A stretch of DNA of 64,000 bases from Thermoplasmata archaeon (lineage in GTDB: Archaea > Thermoplasmatota > Thermoplasmata > Thermoplasmatales > Thermoplasmataceae), in NCBI GenBank assembly GCA_021806235.1, contig JAJZXU010000035.1:1-64000 (forward strand), given 5' to 3'. How positions within the stretch are numbered: position 1 is the stretch's first letter; every line of letters begins with the position of its first letter. The translations under genes were made by a program, and so were the position numbers. The notes below the pieces were generated by a model. That model was not told the DNA's origin. It saw only the letters and a program-made list of their open reading frames with translations, and searched no databases. Positions 9,842 to 20,311 of this stretch are shown here, in pieces.

Positions 9842-9860
9842 TTACTTATTTAGTTAGTAA
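9842..9860. promoter_or_regulatory. candidate TrmB operator 1 (TTACT-N9-AGTAA)
   Basis: TTACTTATTTAGTTAGTAA is a 5-bp perfect inverted repeat around a 9-base centre, just upstream of the TATA box of the binding-protein gene. It shares TTACTTxTxT and TAGTA with the site at 3192-3208. Position just upstream of the TATA/BRE region is compatible with either activation or blocking of TFB binding. Confidence 0.55.
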
Positions 9861-10658
9861 ATAATTTTTAAATCAATATAATTTAAATTTTTATCATTAA
9901 TATTGAGATTATATATACTATTTTAAATGTTTTTATGTTATTTACTTATAGTTTATAATTATAATTTTGTCTGTAAAAATTTTAACATTGCTTAACTGAT
10001 GTACCTTCATAGCACACTGTGAAGTTCCCCATTTTACATCTGATATCAGGGTAATTGAGTGGATTATTGCGGATAAATAATCTAAAATGTGGAACCTGTT
10101 CAGATTACTTTCCAAGCTGTATGGGAACATCAAAGCCGCGGGTTTGCCATTAGTTATATATCACACTGTTTATATAATAGAAAATATTTCAACATATCAG
10201 CACGCGTGGTACCGTGGTGGTAGTTGCATCAATGTTCTCATTCGTGGTTAGAAACAGATCTTTACTATTCCAGTTAATCTTTCCAATGTGTGAAAATAAT
10301 GAGTGCCTTTCTATTTAGTTTTAGCTATACTAAAACTCACATTATTGATAATTTTCTGATCTTTTCCATTTTTTCATCTATAATGTATTTATCTTTTTAC
10401 TGCTTAATTTTATTCTTGCTTTAATATTATCGCTATATTTAACTAGAACAATTATTAACAGTTAGAAATTTCATATTTTTCTATGACGCAGGTTCTTAAA
10501 TTAATCGCATTTCAGAATGAAATTTGTGCATTGTGGAGAAATAATGGCAGATAGTTGTTATATATATTTAAGCAATACTTAAATAGTGGTTTAACTCATA
10601 ATACCGTTAAAAAAGACATAGAAACAATAAATAATATAAATATAGTTGAAATGCTTTA
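9861..10658. other. 800 bp gene-poor stretch with possible decayed coding sequence
   Basis: No supported gene. On the minus strand two short open stretches without good starts (about 10155-10310 and 9990-10115) have a less AT-rich, coding-like texture, for example KINWNSKDLFL in the first, and could be relics of a transposase, but no family can be named. A perfect inverted repeat lies at 10317-10337. The last 100 bp hold the promoter of the DUF309 gene. Confidence 0.4.
10317..10337. repeat. inverted repeat, 8-bp arms and 5-bp loop
   Basis: agttttag-ctata-ctaaaact is a perfect inverted repeat. No T-run follows, so it is not an obvious terminator. It could be an element end or a protein site. 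Confidence 0.4.
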
Positions 10659-11210
10659 ATGATTATAATGATTAATGGTTTAATAAAAAATAGGTACATT
10701 TATATCTATAACGTAAAAATGAAAAATTTATGTAGAGACAGAGAATTAAAATTTATTAAAACTCTTGATGCCAGTGTATATGATTTGAGAATAGCAGACA
10801 ACCATATAGAAATAGCAGCATATAATGAAATAAACAATAAAATCATGTTGTTATTTAAAGAAAAATATTATAAAATTAATGTAAATTCAAATAATATAAA
10901 ATCTTTGGACTATGCTATTTGTCTGATTTCAGAACAGAGATACTGGGAAGCACATGAGGTTCTGGAGAATATCTGGCATGAACAGTATGGCATAATGAAG
11001 AAAACTTACCAATTTATAATATTATTATGCGTTGCAAATATTCATAAACAGAGGGGACACATTAAAACGTATAAAAATGTTATTGCACGTGCTATGAAAA
11101 TGGATACTATTAATAAAATAGAAAATATAGACATTACCAAACTGAAAAATAAATTTATTGCTAATGAAAATTATAAAATGGATAACTATTTTAAACACCT
11201 TACGCCATGA
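10659..11210 (+). CDS. DUF309 domain protein
   Basis: A 183 aa protein whose central part (about 88-150) matches the DUF309 helical fold: RYWEAHEVLENIWHEQYG is the conserved motif with EAHE and W, followed by the helix IILLCVANIHKQRGH. The function of DUF309 is not established. The first 20 residues are hydrophobic-basic and may not be translated; an alternative ATG lies at residue 21 (10719). The gene stands alone, in AT-rich flanks. Confidence 0.7.
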   Translation: MIIMINGLIKNRYIYIYNVKMKNLCRDRELKFIKTLDASVYDLRIADNHIEIAAYNEINNKIMLLFKEKYYKINVNSNNIKSLDYAICLISEQRYWEAHEVLENIWHEQYGIMKKTYQFIILLCVANIHKQRGHIKTYKNVIARAMKMDTINKIENIDITKLKNKFIANENYKMDNYFKHLTP

Positions 11211-11356
11211 TGATATAGTTAATGTGTGTGGTTAATAAAGCAATAAATTCAATATATGGTGCTTTATCGTGTTAATGTATATGAACTTGGCCTGTGATTT
11301 TCTACATGTCGGGTAGACAACATATCACTGGATTACGAACTATTTCAAAAATAAGT

Positions 11357-11998
11357 TTATCCTTCTATTCCTTCATGAATCCACGCTTTGGCTAAAATCA
11401 TGTGTGTAATAGGGTTTGGATGCACCCCATCATCTGATAACCGTTTAACGTGTGTCCTTTTCAAGAAGGGATCAATCCATGCCTGTGTATGTACTAATTT
11501 GGTTTTATATTGCCTGCTAATTGATTCCATTATATAAGCATAGTGCAGTGTTTCCTGACGCATCGCATTGTCTAAAGATGTGGTAATATAAAAAGGGGTC
11601 ATTAATATAATACCCTTAACGTGATGAATAGTTATCTTAACCAATGTATCTAAAGTTCTCCTATATTCAACCGGTGATACCAGTGAGGGGGCATCAAACG
11701 GTTGATCAAAGTGTCTCCATACATCGTTAATTCCAATCATAATTGATACCCAGTCCGGGTTCTGGTCCATAACATCCGAATCCCATCTGTATTTCAAATC
11801 ACGAATTGTGTTACCTGCTACCCCTACATTAATGATTTGCTGATCAATCTCTGGATATGAATAACCTAAAAGAGCATCTATATACGCAACATATCCATTG
11901 CCCAAATCGCCCGGATATTTACCAATAGGCCGTGCACGATTACAGTCTGTAATTGAATCACCTATCATTACTATTGTGTCTTTATTGTCCAGGATCAT
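11357..11998 (-). CDS. SGNH/GDSL-family hydrolase
   Basis: A 213 aa esterase/acyl hydrolase of the SGNH type. Block I GDSITD (Ser at about 14), block II with Gly in NVGVAGNTIRDL, block III GIND and block V DGVHPN (Asp, His) are all present, so the catalytic set is complete. No signal peptide is seen. Roughly 4 of 10 Arg codons are CGN, whereas neighbours use mostly AGA/AGG, and the sequence reads like bacterial members of the family, so horizontal acquisition is possible. Likely substrate is an acetylated sugar or ester; not determinable. It stands alone, flanked by non-coding DNA. Confidence 0.88.
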   Translation of the reverse strand: MILDNKDTIVMIGDSITDCNRARPIGKYPGDLGNGYVAYIDALLGYSYPEIDQQIINVGVAGNTIRDLKYRWDSDVMDQNPDWVSIMIGINDVWRHFDQPFDAPSLVSPVEYRRTLDTLVKITIHHVKGIILMTPFYITTSLDNAMRQETLHYAYIMESISRQYKTKLVHTQAWIDPFLKRTHVKRLSDDGVHPNPITHMILAKAWIHEGIEG

Positions 11999-12198
11999 AG
12001 GAAAACCTCATTTTTATATTAAACGTGTTTAAAAGCAAATATAAAATGGCCTGCTGTTTTACTATCAATTTTTCAGCGTGTGTTAAAAATTTAAATGGTA
12101 TGCATGATAACTCATATTTATAAATTTTATTTGGGTTATTATATAACTTTTTAATTTGATTTTTATATACGGTCTTTGCCCCTGCGTTCATTTATCCA

Positions 12199-12612
12199 TT
12201 ATTATAATTACTCTATAATTAATTTTCTATTCTTTCTTTTGAATTATAAATCTAACATTTCCATGAGGTGTATAATAATATAGATTAAGCTATTGATAAA
12301 TGTTAGGAATATGGCTACTGACCCTGAAGGATCGGAGCATTATAACATACCAGACCCATAAATGCAATGAATAACATCGAGAACCATATAGTCCTGCATT
12401 GTTAAAACCCGTATCACAGGCGAAGAAAAATGTCCACATATAAATTCAGCAGTTATCGGGATAGAGACCACATAAAATCGCGACTTAATCTATTTCACTA
12501 TGGCATCATTATGTAACCACATATGATTTATGCTCATAATTATTTATTAAAAATAATTAATATTCAATCAATAAAAAATTATATATAGATAGATATTATC
12601 ATTCATATCAAC
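12199..12612. other. intergenic stretch, no supported gene; promoter of the glutamate synthase genes at its end
   Basis: A 400 bp stretch with several frame-interrupted coding-like pieces (for example MATDPEGSEHYNIPDP then stop, near 12311) but no usable gene. The final 50 bp contain aattatatatag about 30 nt before the ATG at 12613, a good TATA box for a leaderless transcript. Confidence 0.45.
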
Positions 12613-14682
12613 ATGGATAATATAGTAAATAATTTTATAAATATACCCCTGCAGAAGGAGCCTGATTTCTGGTCGTTTGATAAGATTAACCACATAAGAG
12701 AACTTACAGCTACAGGTAATCCATACAGGATATTTGTAAAAAATAATAATAGTTTAAGAATACTTGATAATATAAATTTCAAAACATATAATGATAACAT
12801 TACATTAAACACACACAGTAATACCGGATCAAATTTAGCAGATATGGAGATGTCAGTGCCATTATATTTGGGAGATATGTCATACGGTGCACTGAGTGGC
12901 AATCCGAATCTGGCTATAGCAAAATCAGCTGAAATAACAAAAACAATGTCGGGAACCGGAGAAGGAGGTCTTTATAAGGATATCACATCATATAAAAGAA
13001 TATTTATCCAGTGGGCTTCCGCAAGATTTGGGGTGACGGCCGAAAACCTAAATGCTGGATCTGGCATAGTAATAAAAATCGGCCAGGGTGCGAAACCTGG
13101 AATAGGTGGTCATTTACCTGCAAATAAGGTAACTAATAACATTTCTGGAACAAGAAAAATACCGGAAAATATAGATGCAATTTCACCGGCACCACATCAT
13201 GATATATATTCAATAGAGGATCTATCCCAGAGAATAGAAGCTTTAAAATTATTAACAAATAAACCTGTGTTCGTTAAGGTTGCTGCAACAAATTACGTAC
13301 CCTATATAGTAACCGGCATTGCAAGATCAGGTGCAGATGGTGTAATAATAGATGGCCATGGGGCTGGAACAGGTGCAACTCCAGTAGTTATAAGGGATAA
13401 TTTAGGTATACCAATAGAACTGGCTGTTGCATCATCACATAATATTTTAGTAAAGGAAAATTTAAGGAAAAACTTCAAAATTATTGCCGGTGGGAGAATA
13501 TCAAATTCAACCGATGCTGCAAAATTATATGCACTGGGTGCGGATTTTGTAAGTTTGGGCACATCCGTACTTATAGCAATGGGATGCGTAATGGTTAGAA
13601 AATGCAATCTTGGTTACTGCCCCGCGGCATTAACAAATAAAACAGACAATAAAAAATTATTTGAAATAGATTTCGGCGTTAATAATATAATAAATTTCAT
13701 AAAAGGGTTTAGAATTGAACTGGAAAATATTTTAGATAATTTAAATTTAAAAAATATAACTGAACTAATAGGCAATAAGGATTTATTAATAGCAAATAAT
13801 CTATCAAAAAATACTTTAAATGTACTGGGGGTGGGTTATGAAAATGTAAAAAATACAGGTTACAGCCTTGAAAATTTTATTCCCGATAAAAAATATTTAA
13901 ATGGCTTAATAAATAAGGGTGAACCACCAATAACAAGTATGGGCAGCAACGCACCACCTGATGTTATAGGGCCATCAAGGATAGTGGATTTTTTGAGACT
14001 GGATGGTGCACAGGTCACAAGGCCTTCAATAGACCCATACAGGGAGGATATAAGCTTAAACACTAACCTGTTAGGAGGTAAAATCAATTTATCACTGCCT
14101 GTTATTTTTGATGTATCTGATTCCAGTGATGAAATAAAAGAGGGAATATTATGGGCATCCTTATTCATGAATACGGTGGTTATAGATAACAAAATAAAAA
14201 ATAAATATAAAAATATTACATTAAGAAAAAATAATAATTATTATAAATATAAAAATTATATTTACACATATGATTGCAGCAACAAAAATGCTTCTGGTTA
14301 CATAATAGATGATAATAATTTGTTAAAAATTGCAGGATTAAATAGTAATTTAAAAAATAGAAGGGAAAACCACGATATTTTATTATATATACATGAATTC
14401 AGAAATACCGGCGATATAGCAAAATATATTGCACTGGGTGCGGACGCGGTTATTTTGCCATCAAAAATTTTTGAATACGGAATTAGCAATATGGCAGATG
14501 TAAATGAAAAGGCCCTGAATTTTATAATTGCAATAAAAAAGGAATTATCGCTATTATGTGGGGCTATGGGAATATCCAACATGCAGAATTCACTGACCGG
14601 CAACGTAGAATTATTAAGGTCAATAAACCTGGATAACAGTATATCAAAAATATTAAATTTGAGCGAGGCGGGTTCAGAATGA
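12613..14682 (+). CDS. gltB: glutamate synthase FMN/Fe-S subunit (GltB-like), with a degenerate second barrel
   Basis: Carries the synthase half of glutamate synthase: glutamate from 2-oxoglutarate and ammonia on an FMN barrel. Residues 75-345 hold the barrel, with GDMSYGALSG, GQGAKPGIGGHLP, the APHHDIYSIEDL loop, and three cysteines (C325, C331, C336 in CVMVRKCNLGYCP) for a 3Fe-4S cluster. Residues about 465-675 look like a second, decayed copy: DIAKYIALGADAVILP mirrors DAAKLYALGADFVSLG, and the C-terminal helix of each copy aligns, but the FMN and cysteine motifs are lost. It overlaps the amidotransferase gene by 4 bp (ATGA). No NAD(P)H-binding small subunit is nearby, so ferredoxin may be the donor. 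Confidence 0.92.
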   Translation: MDNIVNNFINIPLQKEPDFWSFDKINHIRELTATGNPYRIFVKNNNSLRILDNINFKTYNDNITLNTHSNTGSNLADMEMSVPLYLGDMSYGALSGNPNLAIAKSAEITKTMSGTGEGGLYKDITSYKRIFIQWASARFGVTAENLNAGSGIVIKIGQGAKPGIGGHLPANKVTNNISGTRKIPENIDAISPAPHHDIYSIEDLSQRIEALKLLTNKPVFVKVAATNYVPYIVTGIARSGADGVIIDGHGAGTGATPVVIRDNLGIPIELAVASSHNILVKENLRKNFKIIAGGRISNSTDAAKLYALGADFVSLGTSVLIAMGCVMVRKCNLGYCPAALTNKTDNKKLFEIDFGVNNIINFIKGFRIELENILDNLNLKNITELIGNKDLLIANNLSKNTLNVLGVGYENVKNTGYSLENFIPDKKYLNGLINKGEPPITSMGSNAPPDVIGPSRIVDFLRLDGAQVTRPSIDPYREDISLNTNLLGGKINLSLPVIFDVSDSSDEIKEGILWASLFMNTVVIDNKIKNKYKNITLRKNNNYYKYKNYIYTYDCSNKNASGYIIDDNNLLKIAGLNSNLKNRRENHDILLYIHEFRNTGDIAKYIALGADAVILPSKIFEYGISNMADVNEKALNFIIAIKKELSLLCGAMGISNMQNSLTGNVELLRSINLDNSISKILNLSEAGSE

Positions 14683-16556
14683 ATTATTATCCATCATCGT
14701 GCGGCTTATTAGCTATTCTAAGGAAAAATAATTCAGAAAAAATACATGGAAAATTGGTTTCAAATTCATTAAATTCAATAAGGTACAGGGGCAGTGATAA
14801 GGGATCGGGTTATGCTACATTTAATTTAAACGATAATAATTCCTATAAAATTAAGGTATTTTATAATGGAAATGAGGAGAAATTAAATAAAATACTATCA
14901 AAAAGTTTTGATATACATAATTATTATGTTGAAAATAATAATAGTGTAAAGAGTTACTGCTATAATCTTGATACTATTGACTTAAATTCAATAAATACGG
15001 TTAATGATGTTTTATGGGAAAATAAATCCGGGAGAATTTACAGTTCCGGAACATCGTTAAATGTTTTTAAGGGTGTGGGTTATCCAGATGATGTTGCAGA
15101 GGAATACAATATAAATAATATGAAAGGTGATTTATGGCTGGCACATACAAGGCAGCCAACAAATTCTCCGGGGGATGAACCGTACTGGTCACACCCATTT
15201 TCTACATTTAATGTTGCAATAATACATAACGGTGATATAAGTTCGTTTGGTGCAAACAGAGAATATTTAAAAAATCATGGGATGAAAAGTTTTGTTGGCA
15301 CAGATAGCGAGGTAATATCATATATATTCAGGGAATTATTAAAAAAATATGACCTGATAACCACAATAAAAATTATGGGCAATAAAATTGATGACAAATA
15401 TACAAAATATATAAACAGAGGCTATGTGCTGGATGGGCCATATACTGTTGTTATAGGTTATGATGATGGCGATGATTTATATTTAATAGGCTTAACCGAT
15501 AAAACAAAACTAAGACCCATAATTCTAGGTGAGGATCAGGATAACTATTATATAGCCAGTGAAGAAAAGGAAATAAAGTTGATAAATAAAAATGCAAGGG
15601 TATGGACAATGGAACCGGATTCATACTTCATAGCATCATTGAAAAATGGGTTAATAAATTCCGGAAGAGAGAAAATAAAATATACAGAAAATTATGACAT
15701 AGATAATTATGATATAGATGCATCCAGTGTAGATTACAATAAACTTGATGATGAAATATTAAAATTAAATAAAAGGGATATAACGGTAAAAAATGTTCTG
15801 GGCCATAAGTATATAGGAATTAAAACGTTTAATAAAAACTATAATTTAAATTTGTATGGCAATGCAGGCAACTGCCTGATGAATTTAAATGAAAACAATA
15901 ATGTAACTCTCCATGGCAATGCCTCGGATGATTGCTGTGACTCCATGTCTGGAGGAAAAATAAAAATATTCGGCAATGCAGGTGATGTTTTAGGCCAGGC
16001 GTTGAATAATGGCAGAATATATATAAAAGGTGATGTTGGCAATAGATGCGGAATCCAGATGAGGTCGTATGACAATAAACCGTATATAATTATAAATGGT
16101 GAATTTGACAACTATCTGGGAGAATATATGTCGGGTGGAACAATAATTGCACTGTCCGGCAACAGATATTCTGGCAGATACATAGGGTCTGGAATGATAG
16201 GTGGTAAAATATACATCTATGGTAAAATAAATAGCAGGGGAATAGGAATACAGCCCGGATTTAAAAATAATATTTTGAAAGCGTTGTTGATGGAATCCCT
16301 GATAGATAAGGAATTATACAGAACATTAAAAAATAAGAATTTTATTGACATTATAGGCCTATTGCCAGAAGGAGCGGAAAAATACATTGAGAAATTTTAT
16401 AATAAACATGAGATCCCTTCATACAGTTACAGGCATTTGAATAAAATTGAACAGGATGAGTTATATCCAGTAATTAAGGATTTCGATGATGAAATGGAAA
16501 CGAATAATATAAAAAAATTAAATAATAAGTTTACTGTAATAGAGGAGAGAAAATAA
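14679..16556 (+). CDS. gltA: glutamate synthase glutaminase (GATase II) plus GXGXG-domain subunit
   Basis: 625 aa protein joining the N- and C-terminal domains of bacterial GltB. A 7-residue leader precedes the presumed catalytic Cys8 (SSCGLLAIL) of a class II amidotransferase. The HTRQPT, IHNGDI and TDSE motifs (about 150-215) complete that domain, which releases ammonia from glutamine. Residues about 385-540 are the beta-helical GXGXG domain, with repeats such as GNAGNCLMN, GNAGDVLGQAL and GDVGNRCGIQM. It is translationally coupled to the FMN subunit. Splitting of the synthase into separate polypeptides is known in archaea. Confidence 0.92.
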   Translation: MNYYPSSCGLLAILRKNNSEKIHGKLVSNSLNSIRYRGSDKGSGYATFNLNDNNSYKIKVFYNGNEEKLNKILSKSFDIHNYYVENNNSVKSYCYNLDTIDLNSINTVNDVLWENKSGRIYSSGTSLNVFKGVGYPDDVAEEYNINNMKGDLWLAHTRQPTNSPGDEPYWSHPFSTFNVAIIHNGDISSFGANREYLKNHGMKSFVGTDSEVISYIFRELLKKYDLITTIKIMGNKIDDKYTKYINRGYVLDGPYTVVIGYDDGDDLYLIGLTDKTKLRPIILGEDQDNYYIASEEKEIKLINKNARVWTMEPDSYFIASLKNGLINSGREKIKYTENYDIDNYDIDASSVDYNKLDDEILKLNKRDITVKNVLGHKYIGIKTFNKNYNLNLYGNAGNCLMNLNENNNVTLHGNASDDCCDSMSGGKIKIFGNAGDVLGQALNNGRIYIKGDVGNRCGIQMRSYDNKPYIIINGEFDNYLGEYMSGGTIIALSGNRYSGRYIGSGMIGGKIYIYGKINSRGIGIQPGFKNNILKALLMESLIDKELYRTLKNKNFIDIIGLLPEGAEKYIEKFYNKHEIPSYSYRHLNKIEQDELYPVIKDFDDEMETNNIKKLNNKFTVIEERK

Positions 16557-16689
16557 AAGTTCAGTTTATTATCACATTATTCCCTGGAATTGATAAGAAA
16601 TTAATTATAGTGTAATAATTTTGTTCAATTAATGCTTTAAATTTAAAAAAAATGACAAAAAATTTACCAAAACATATATTAGTAAACGA

Positions 16690-18117
16690 ATGATAGGAAG
16701 TTCCATGTTACTTGATAACATGATACTATACTATATAATAAAGCCGGCTAGTAGTTCGTGGCTAAATACAGGCAATAATGCATGGATGTTGACAGCATCC
16801 ACACTTGTTGGATTAATGAGTATACCGGGACTTGCACTGTATTACGCAGGACTTACAAAAAGAAAATACATGGTTAATGCAATGATGATGGCACTTTATG
16901 CCTTCGCAGCAGTTTTAATTATATGGGTAATAGCAGGATATAATTTCGGATTTGGTACATCCAGTTCATTACATATTGGTGGGTACTATATATTTGGAAT
17001 ACCATACCCTGCAGGTGCCGGTTCCTTTATAAGTGGACAGGCCATTGTTGGGCCGCTTAAACAGGCACTTACCATACCGAACGCCACTATTATATTTTTC
17101 CAGTTTGTATTTGCAGCAATAACACCGGTGCTCCTAATGGGAGGTGTGCTGGAAAGAATGAATTTTAAGGCCTGGATGGTTTTTGTACCTGTATGGTCAT
17201 TAATTGTATATAGCCCGGTGGCATACTGGCTCTTTGCCGGTGGCTGGTTAAATCAATTAGGCGCTGTTGATTTTTCAGGTGGTTATGTAATACATCTCGA
17301 TGCGGGTATTGGTGCTGTGGCAGCTGCTCTGGCAATAGGGCCAAGATTAAAGGAAGAAATGAAGATGAAGGCGAATAACCTAGCCCTGGTGATGTTAGGT
17401 TTAGGCTTAATATGGTTAGGCTGGGATGGATTTAACGGTGGAGATCCATATGGCAGTACAATAGATGCAGGAATAGCAATAATAAATACAAATGTGGCAA
17501 CTGCAGTGAGCATGATAACATGGATGTTTATGGATATGAAATTTTTCAAAAAGCCCTCATTAATAGGTGCCTCTGTAGGTGCAATAGCGGGTCTGGTAGG
17601 TATAACACCCGCGGCTGGATATGTAAATATTTATGGCGCAATGGCAATAGGCATAGCAACCGGGATAATACCATGGATCTTTTTATATAAAATCGAGCCA
17701 AAATTTAGGATAGATGATACTTTAGGGGTATTCTCATCGCATGCTGTTGCCGGTGTTGTCGGTGGTTTATTAACCGGTATTTTAGCCGATCCTGTTGTAA
17801 CTCAATACATTGATCCTGGATTGAAGGGGGCCTTGTATGGTAATTTCTATCAATTAGGCATACAGGCATTTGCTGCTGTTATAGTAATACTTTATGTGTT
17901 TGCATTAACCTTCGGTTTACTAAAATTAATTGGCAAATTTATTCCGTTGAGAGAGGATGAAGGTAAATTAAGAATAGGTGATATGGCAATTCATGGGGAA
18001 GCGGGACTGGATATTACCGGTTATCCGCCATCACATATAGTTAGAACTGAGCCGGAACAAACTAAACCTACGGAACACATTGATAATGAAAAAACAAAGG
18101 AAGCGGGTGAAGAATAA
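16690..18117 (+). CDS. amt: ammonium transporter (Amt/Mep/Rh family)
   Basis: Membrane channel for NH4+/NH3, 475 aa with about 11 helices. [24 protein letters not shown] is the first Amt signature, and the twin-His pore motif is in DAGIGAVAA / [10 protein letters not shown] (second His at about 352). A C-terminal cytoplasmic tail ends in a charged region. It follows the glutamate synthase genes by 133 bp on the same strand, coupling ammonium uptake to assimilation. No GlnK gene, the usual partner, lies next to it. An ATG five codons in is an alternative start. Confidence 0.95.
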   Translation: MIGSSMLLDNMILYYIIKPASSSWLNTGNNAWMLTASTLVGLMSIPGLALYYAGLTKRKYMVNAMMMALYAFAAVLIIWVIAGYNFGFGTSSSLHIGGYYIFGIPYPAGAGSFISGQAIVGPLKQALTIPNATIIFFQFVFAAITPVLLMGGVLERMNFKAWMVFVPVWSLIVYSPVAYWLFAGGWLNQLGAVDFSGGYVIHLDAGIGAVAAALAIGPRLKEEMKMKANNLALVMLGLGLIWLGWDGFNGGDPYGSTIDAGIAIINTNVATAVSMITWMFMDMKFFKKPSLIGASVGAIAGLVGITPAAGYVNIYGAMAIGIATGIIPWIFLYKIEPKFRIDDTLGVFSSHAVAGVVGGLLTGILADPVVTQYIDPGLKGALYGNFYQLGIQAFAAVIVILYVFALTFGLLKLIGKFIPLREDEGKLRIGDMAIHGEAGLDITGYPPSHIVRTEPEQTKPTEHIDNEKTKEAGEE

Positions 18118-18123
18118 ATAAAT

Positions 18124-18375
18124 TTATAATTTTTTTAATATTTCAAGATAATCTATTAAATCATCATAATCTCTTAATAAATGCAATATATCTATTCCGA
18201 TTGATTCCATCAATGTTAATGCAAGGGATAAATTCTCCTCATTTTCATCACTTAATTTTTTGTTATTTAATTTATTATATATTTCATTGAAATTATTCTC
18301 GGTTTTCTGCCTGAAAGTGTCAAGTTCTTTTTCAATACCATCTCCGGTTTTTTCCATTTCTTCCTTACTATCCAT
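18124..18375 (-). CDS. small acidic coiled-coil protein, about 83 aa
   Basis: Not recognised. The ORF track begins at a TTG at 18384, but the ATG at 18375 (MDSKEEMEKTGDG) is the better start. The protein is strongly helical, charged, and probably a small coiled coil or helical bundle. It ends 6 bp after the amt stop on the opposite strand and starts 39 bp before the ilvD stop codon on the same strand, so it may be read through from ilvD. Confidence 0.6.
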   Translation of the reverse strand: MDSKEEMEKTGDGIEKELDTFRQKTENNFNEIYNKLNNKKLSDENEENLSLALTLMESIGIDILHLLRDYDDLIDYLEILKKL

Positions 18376-18413
18376 TATCGCCAATCATAGCAAAATATAA
18401 AGTATTTTTGGTA

Positions 18414-20072
18414 TTAGTCCAGAACTGCGCCCTTTGATGATGATGAAACTAACCTTGAATACTGGTGCAGTAAGCCTGTTTTATGTTTTGGTTCTGGTTT
18501 TTTCCAGTTTCTTAATCTGTTATTTAATTCATTTTCATCGATTAAAAGTTTTATTTTACCATTATTGCCGTCTATTTCTATAATATCATTGTTCCTTACA
18601 ACGGCTATTGCACCACCATCCATTGCTTCTGGTGCTACATGCCCTATCATAATGCCCCTGGTTGCACCTGAGAACCTTCCATCAGTTATTAAAGCAACAC
18701 TATCGCCGAGTCCAGCTCCTACAAGTGCTGAAGTAACCGATAACATTTCCCTCATTCCTGGCCCTCCCTTAGGCCCTTCATACCTTATTACGACAACATC
18801 ACCGGGAGCTATTTTTTTATCCTTTATTGCTTTAAATGTATCATCTTCCGAATCAAAAACCTTGGCGGGACCCTTATGGTATTTTACATTTGAAGCAGAG
18901 ATTTTAAAAACAGAACCCTCTGTTGCCAGGTTGCCCTTCAATATTCTTATGCCACCTGATGAATTTATCGGCTTTTCCACATCGAATATTACATTTTTTT
19001 TATTCATTATTTTTATATCTTTTAAATTTTCGCTTATTGTTTTGCCTGTTACCGTTAATTGCTCCCCATTCAATAAATTATGGTCTAACAGTATTTTCAT
19101 TAAAACAGGTACACCACCGATTTTATCAAGATCCGCCATGACATATTCACCAGATGGTTTCATATTAACTATTTCCGGTATCTTTTTTGATATCCTGTCA
19201 AAATCATCCATATTCAATTTTATATTAGCTTCATGTGCTATTGCCAGGAGATGCAAAACCGCATTTGTTGAACCGCCGGAGGCCATTAAAACTGTTACTG
19301 CATTATAAAAAGATTCTTCCGTTAATATATCCCTGGGTTTTAAATCGTTTTCCAGTAAATCCATTAAAGTTTTGCCTGTTTCATATGCGTATTTCACCTT
19401 TGCACCATCTACTGCTGGTGGAGAAGCACTTCCGGGCAATGCCAGACCAAGAGTCTCTGTCATCATTGCCATTGTATTTGCAGTGTATAATCCCCCACAT
19501 GATCCGACAGTAGGTATAGCATGGTCTTCCATTAATTTTAATTCTTCTATTGCCATATTTCCATTTAAATATGAACCCACAGCCTCGAATAAATCACCTA
19601 CTGCTATTTCCTTTCCGTGGAAATAACCGGGCAATGTTGTTCCACCGTACATAACTATTGATGGCAGGTTCATTCTTGCCATCGCCATCATCATCCCTGG
19701 AGATGTTTTATCGCATCCCGATATTGCAGCGAAACCATCATAATTATGTGCATTTACTGTTGATTCCACTGTATTGGCTATCAATTCCCTGCTTACCAGT
19801 GAATATTTCATTCCTTCAGTTCCCATTGCTATACCATCTATAACAACCGGTGTTGCAAATAACCTTGGAGTACCATTATTATGCCTTATGCCTTCCTTTG
19901 TATTATTTGCCAGGGATAAAGCATGTATATTACATGGCCCCGCCTCATTCCATGCCGCTGCAACTCCAACAACATATTTGCTTAAATCGTCGTCGGTTAA
20001 TCCCATAGCTTTCATATATGACCTGTTTGGTGACCTTTCCGGTCCACTGTAAGTTATATCTGATCTCTTCAT
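18414..20072 (-). CDS. ilvD: dihydroxy-acid dehydratase
   Basis: Third common step of valine/isoleucine synthesis: dehydration of dihydroxy-acids to 2-keto acids with a Fe-S cluster. The 552 aa match the family. Cluster cysteines are in [21 protein letters not shown] and [13 protein letters not shown]. Motifs [24 protein letters not shown] and [12 protein letters not shown] follow. Archaeal members can also dehydrate gluconate, so a side role in sugar breakdown is possible, since a glucose dehydrogenase is encoded at 61.6 kb; this is inference. The gene is separate from ilvBNC. Confidence 0.96.
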   Translation of the reverse strand: MKRSDITYSGPERSPNRSYMKAMGLTDDDLSKYVVGVAAAWNEAGPCNIHALSLANNTKEGIRHNNGTPRLFATPVVIDGIAMGTEGMKYSLVSRELIANTVESTVNAHNYDGFAAISGCDKTSPGMMMAMARMNLPSIVMYGGTTLPGYFHGKEIAVGDLFEAVGSYLNGNMAIEELKLMEDHAIPTVGSCGGLYTANTMAMMTETLGLALPGSASPPAVDGAKVKYAYETGKTLMDLLENDLKPRDILTEESFYNAVTVLMASGGSTNAVLHLLAIAHEANIKLNMDDFDRISKKIPEIVNMKPSGEYVMADLDKIGGVPVLMKILLDHNLLNGEQLTVTGKTISENLKDIKIMNKKNVIFDVEKPINSSGGIRILKGNLATEGSVFKISASNVKYHKGPAKVFDSEDDTFKAIKDKKIAPGDVVVIRYEGPKGGPGMREMLSVTSALVGAGLGDSVALITDGRFSGATRGIMIGHVAPEAMDGGAIAVVRNNDIIEIDGNNGKIKLLIDENELNNRLRNWKKPEPKHKTGLLHQYSRLVSSSSKGAVLD

Positions 20073-20266
20073 TTTTAAATAAAAGTGATGATGATATATA
20101 TCTTTTGCTATTTTATAATTTGTGTGTACTGTCCTGTTATTATTTCCTATCTGATGACCATGTAACCTGATAGTGTACCCACAGCACTGAAATGAAAAAA
20201 CCTGAAATACTCAATATTAATATTTTTCATTACTAATAAAAATGTTATTGAGCACTATTGATATAT

Positions 20267-20303
20267 TTTTGTATCTGTATGGCTTCACTGGGTATTCACC
20301 AGG
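20267..20303 (+). repeat. degenerate dispersed repeat, copy 2
   Basis: tttgtatctgtatggcttca and the following bases resemble 315-351. Here it abuts the nucleotidyltransferase relic, which suggests that both belong to one mobile or duplicated segment. Confidence 0.35.
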
Positions 20304-20311
20304 AATGTAAT

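Noticed and set aside
9942-10133. 63-aa minus-strand ORF
   Set aside because: No ribosome site or TATA spacing and no family pattern; another frame of the same DNA looks equally open, which suggests decayed rather than active coding DNA.
11982-12191. 69-aa minus-strand ORF upstream of the GDSL gene
   Set aside because: It overlaps the GDSL start, is Lys/Asn-rich with no recognisable pattern, and the true upstream sequence looks like a promoter region.
18565-19308. 247-aa plus-strand ORF antisense to ilvD
   Set aside because: Shadow of ilvD, which has all family motifs.
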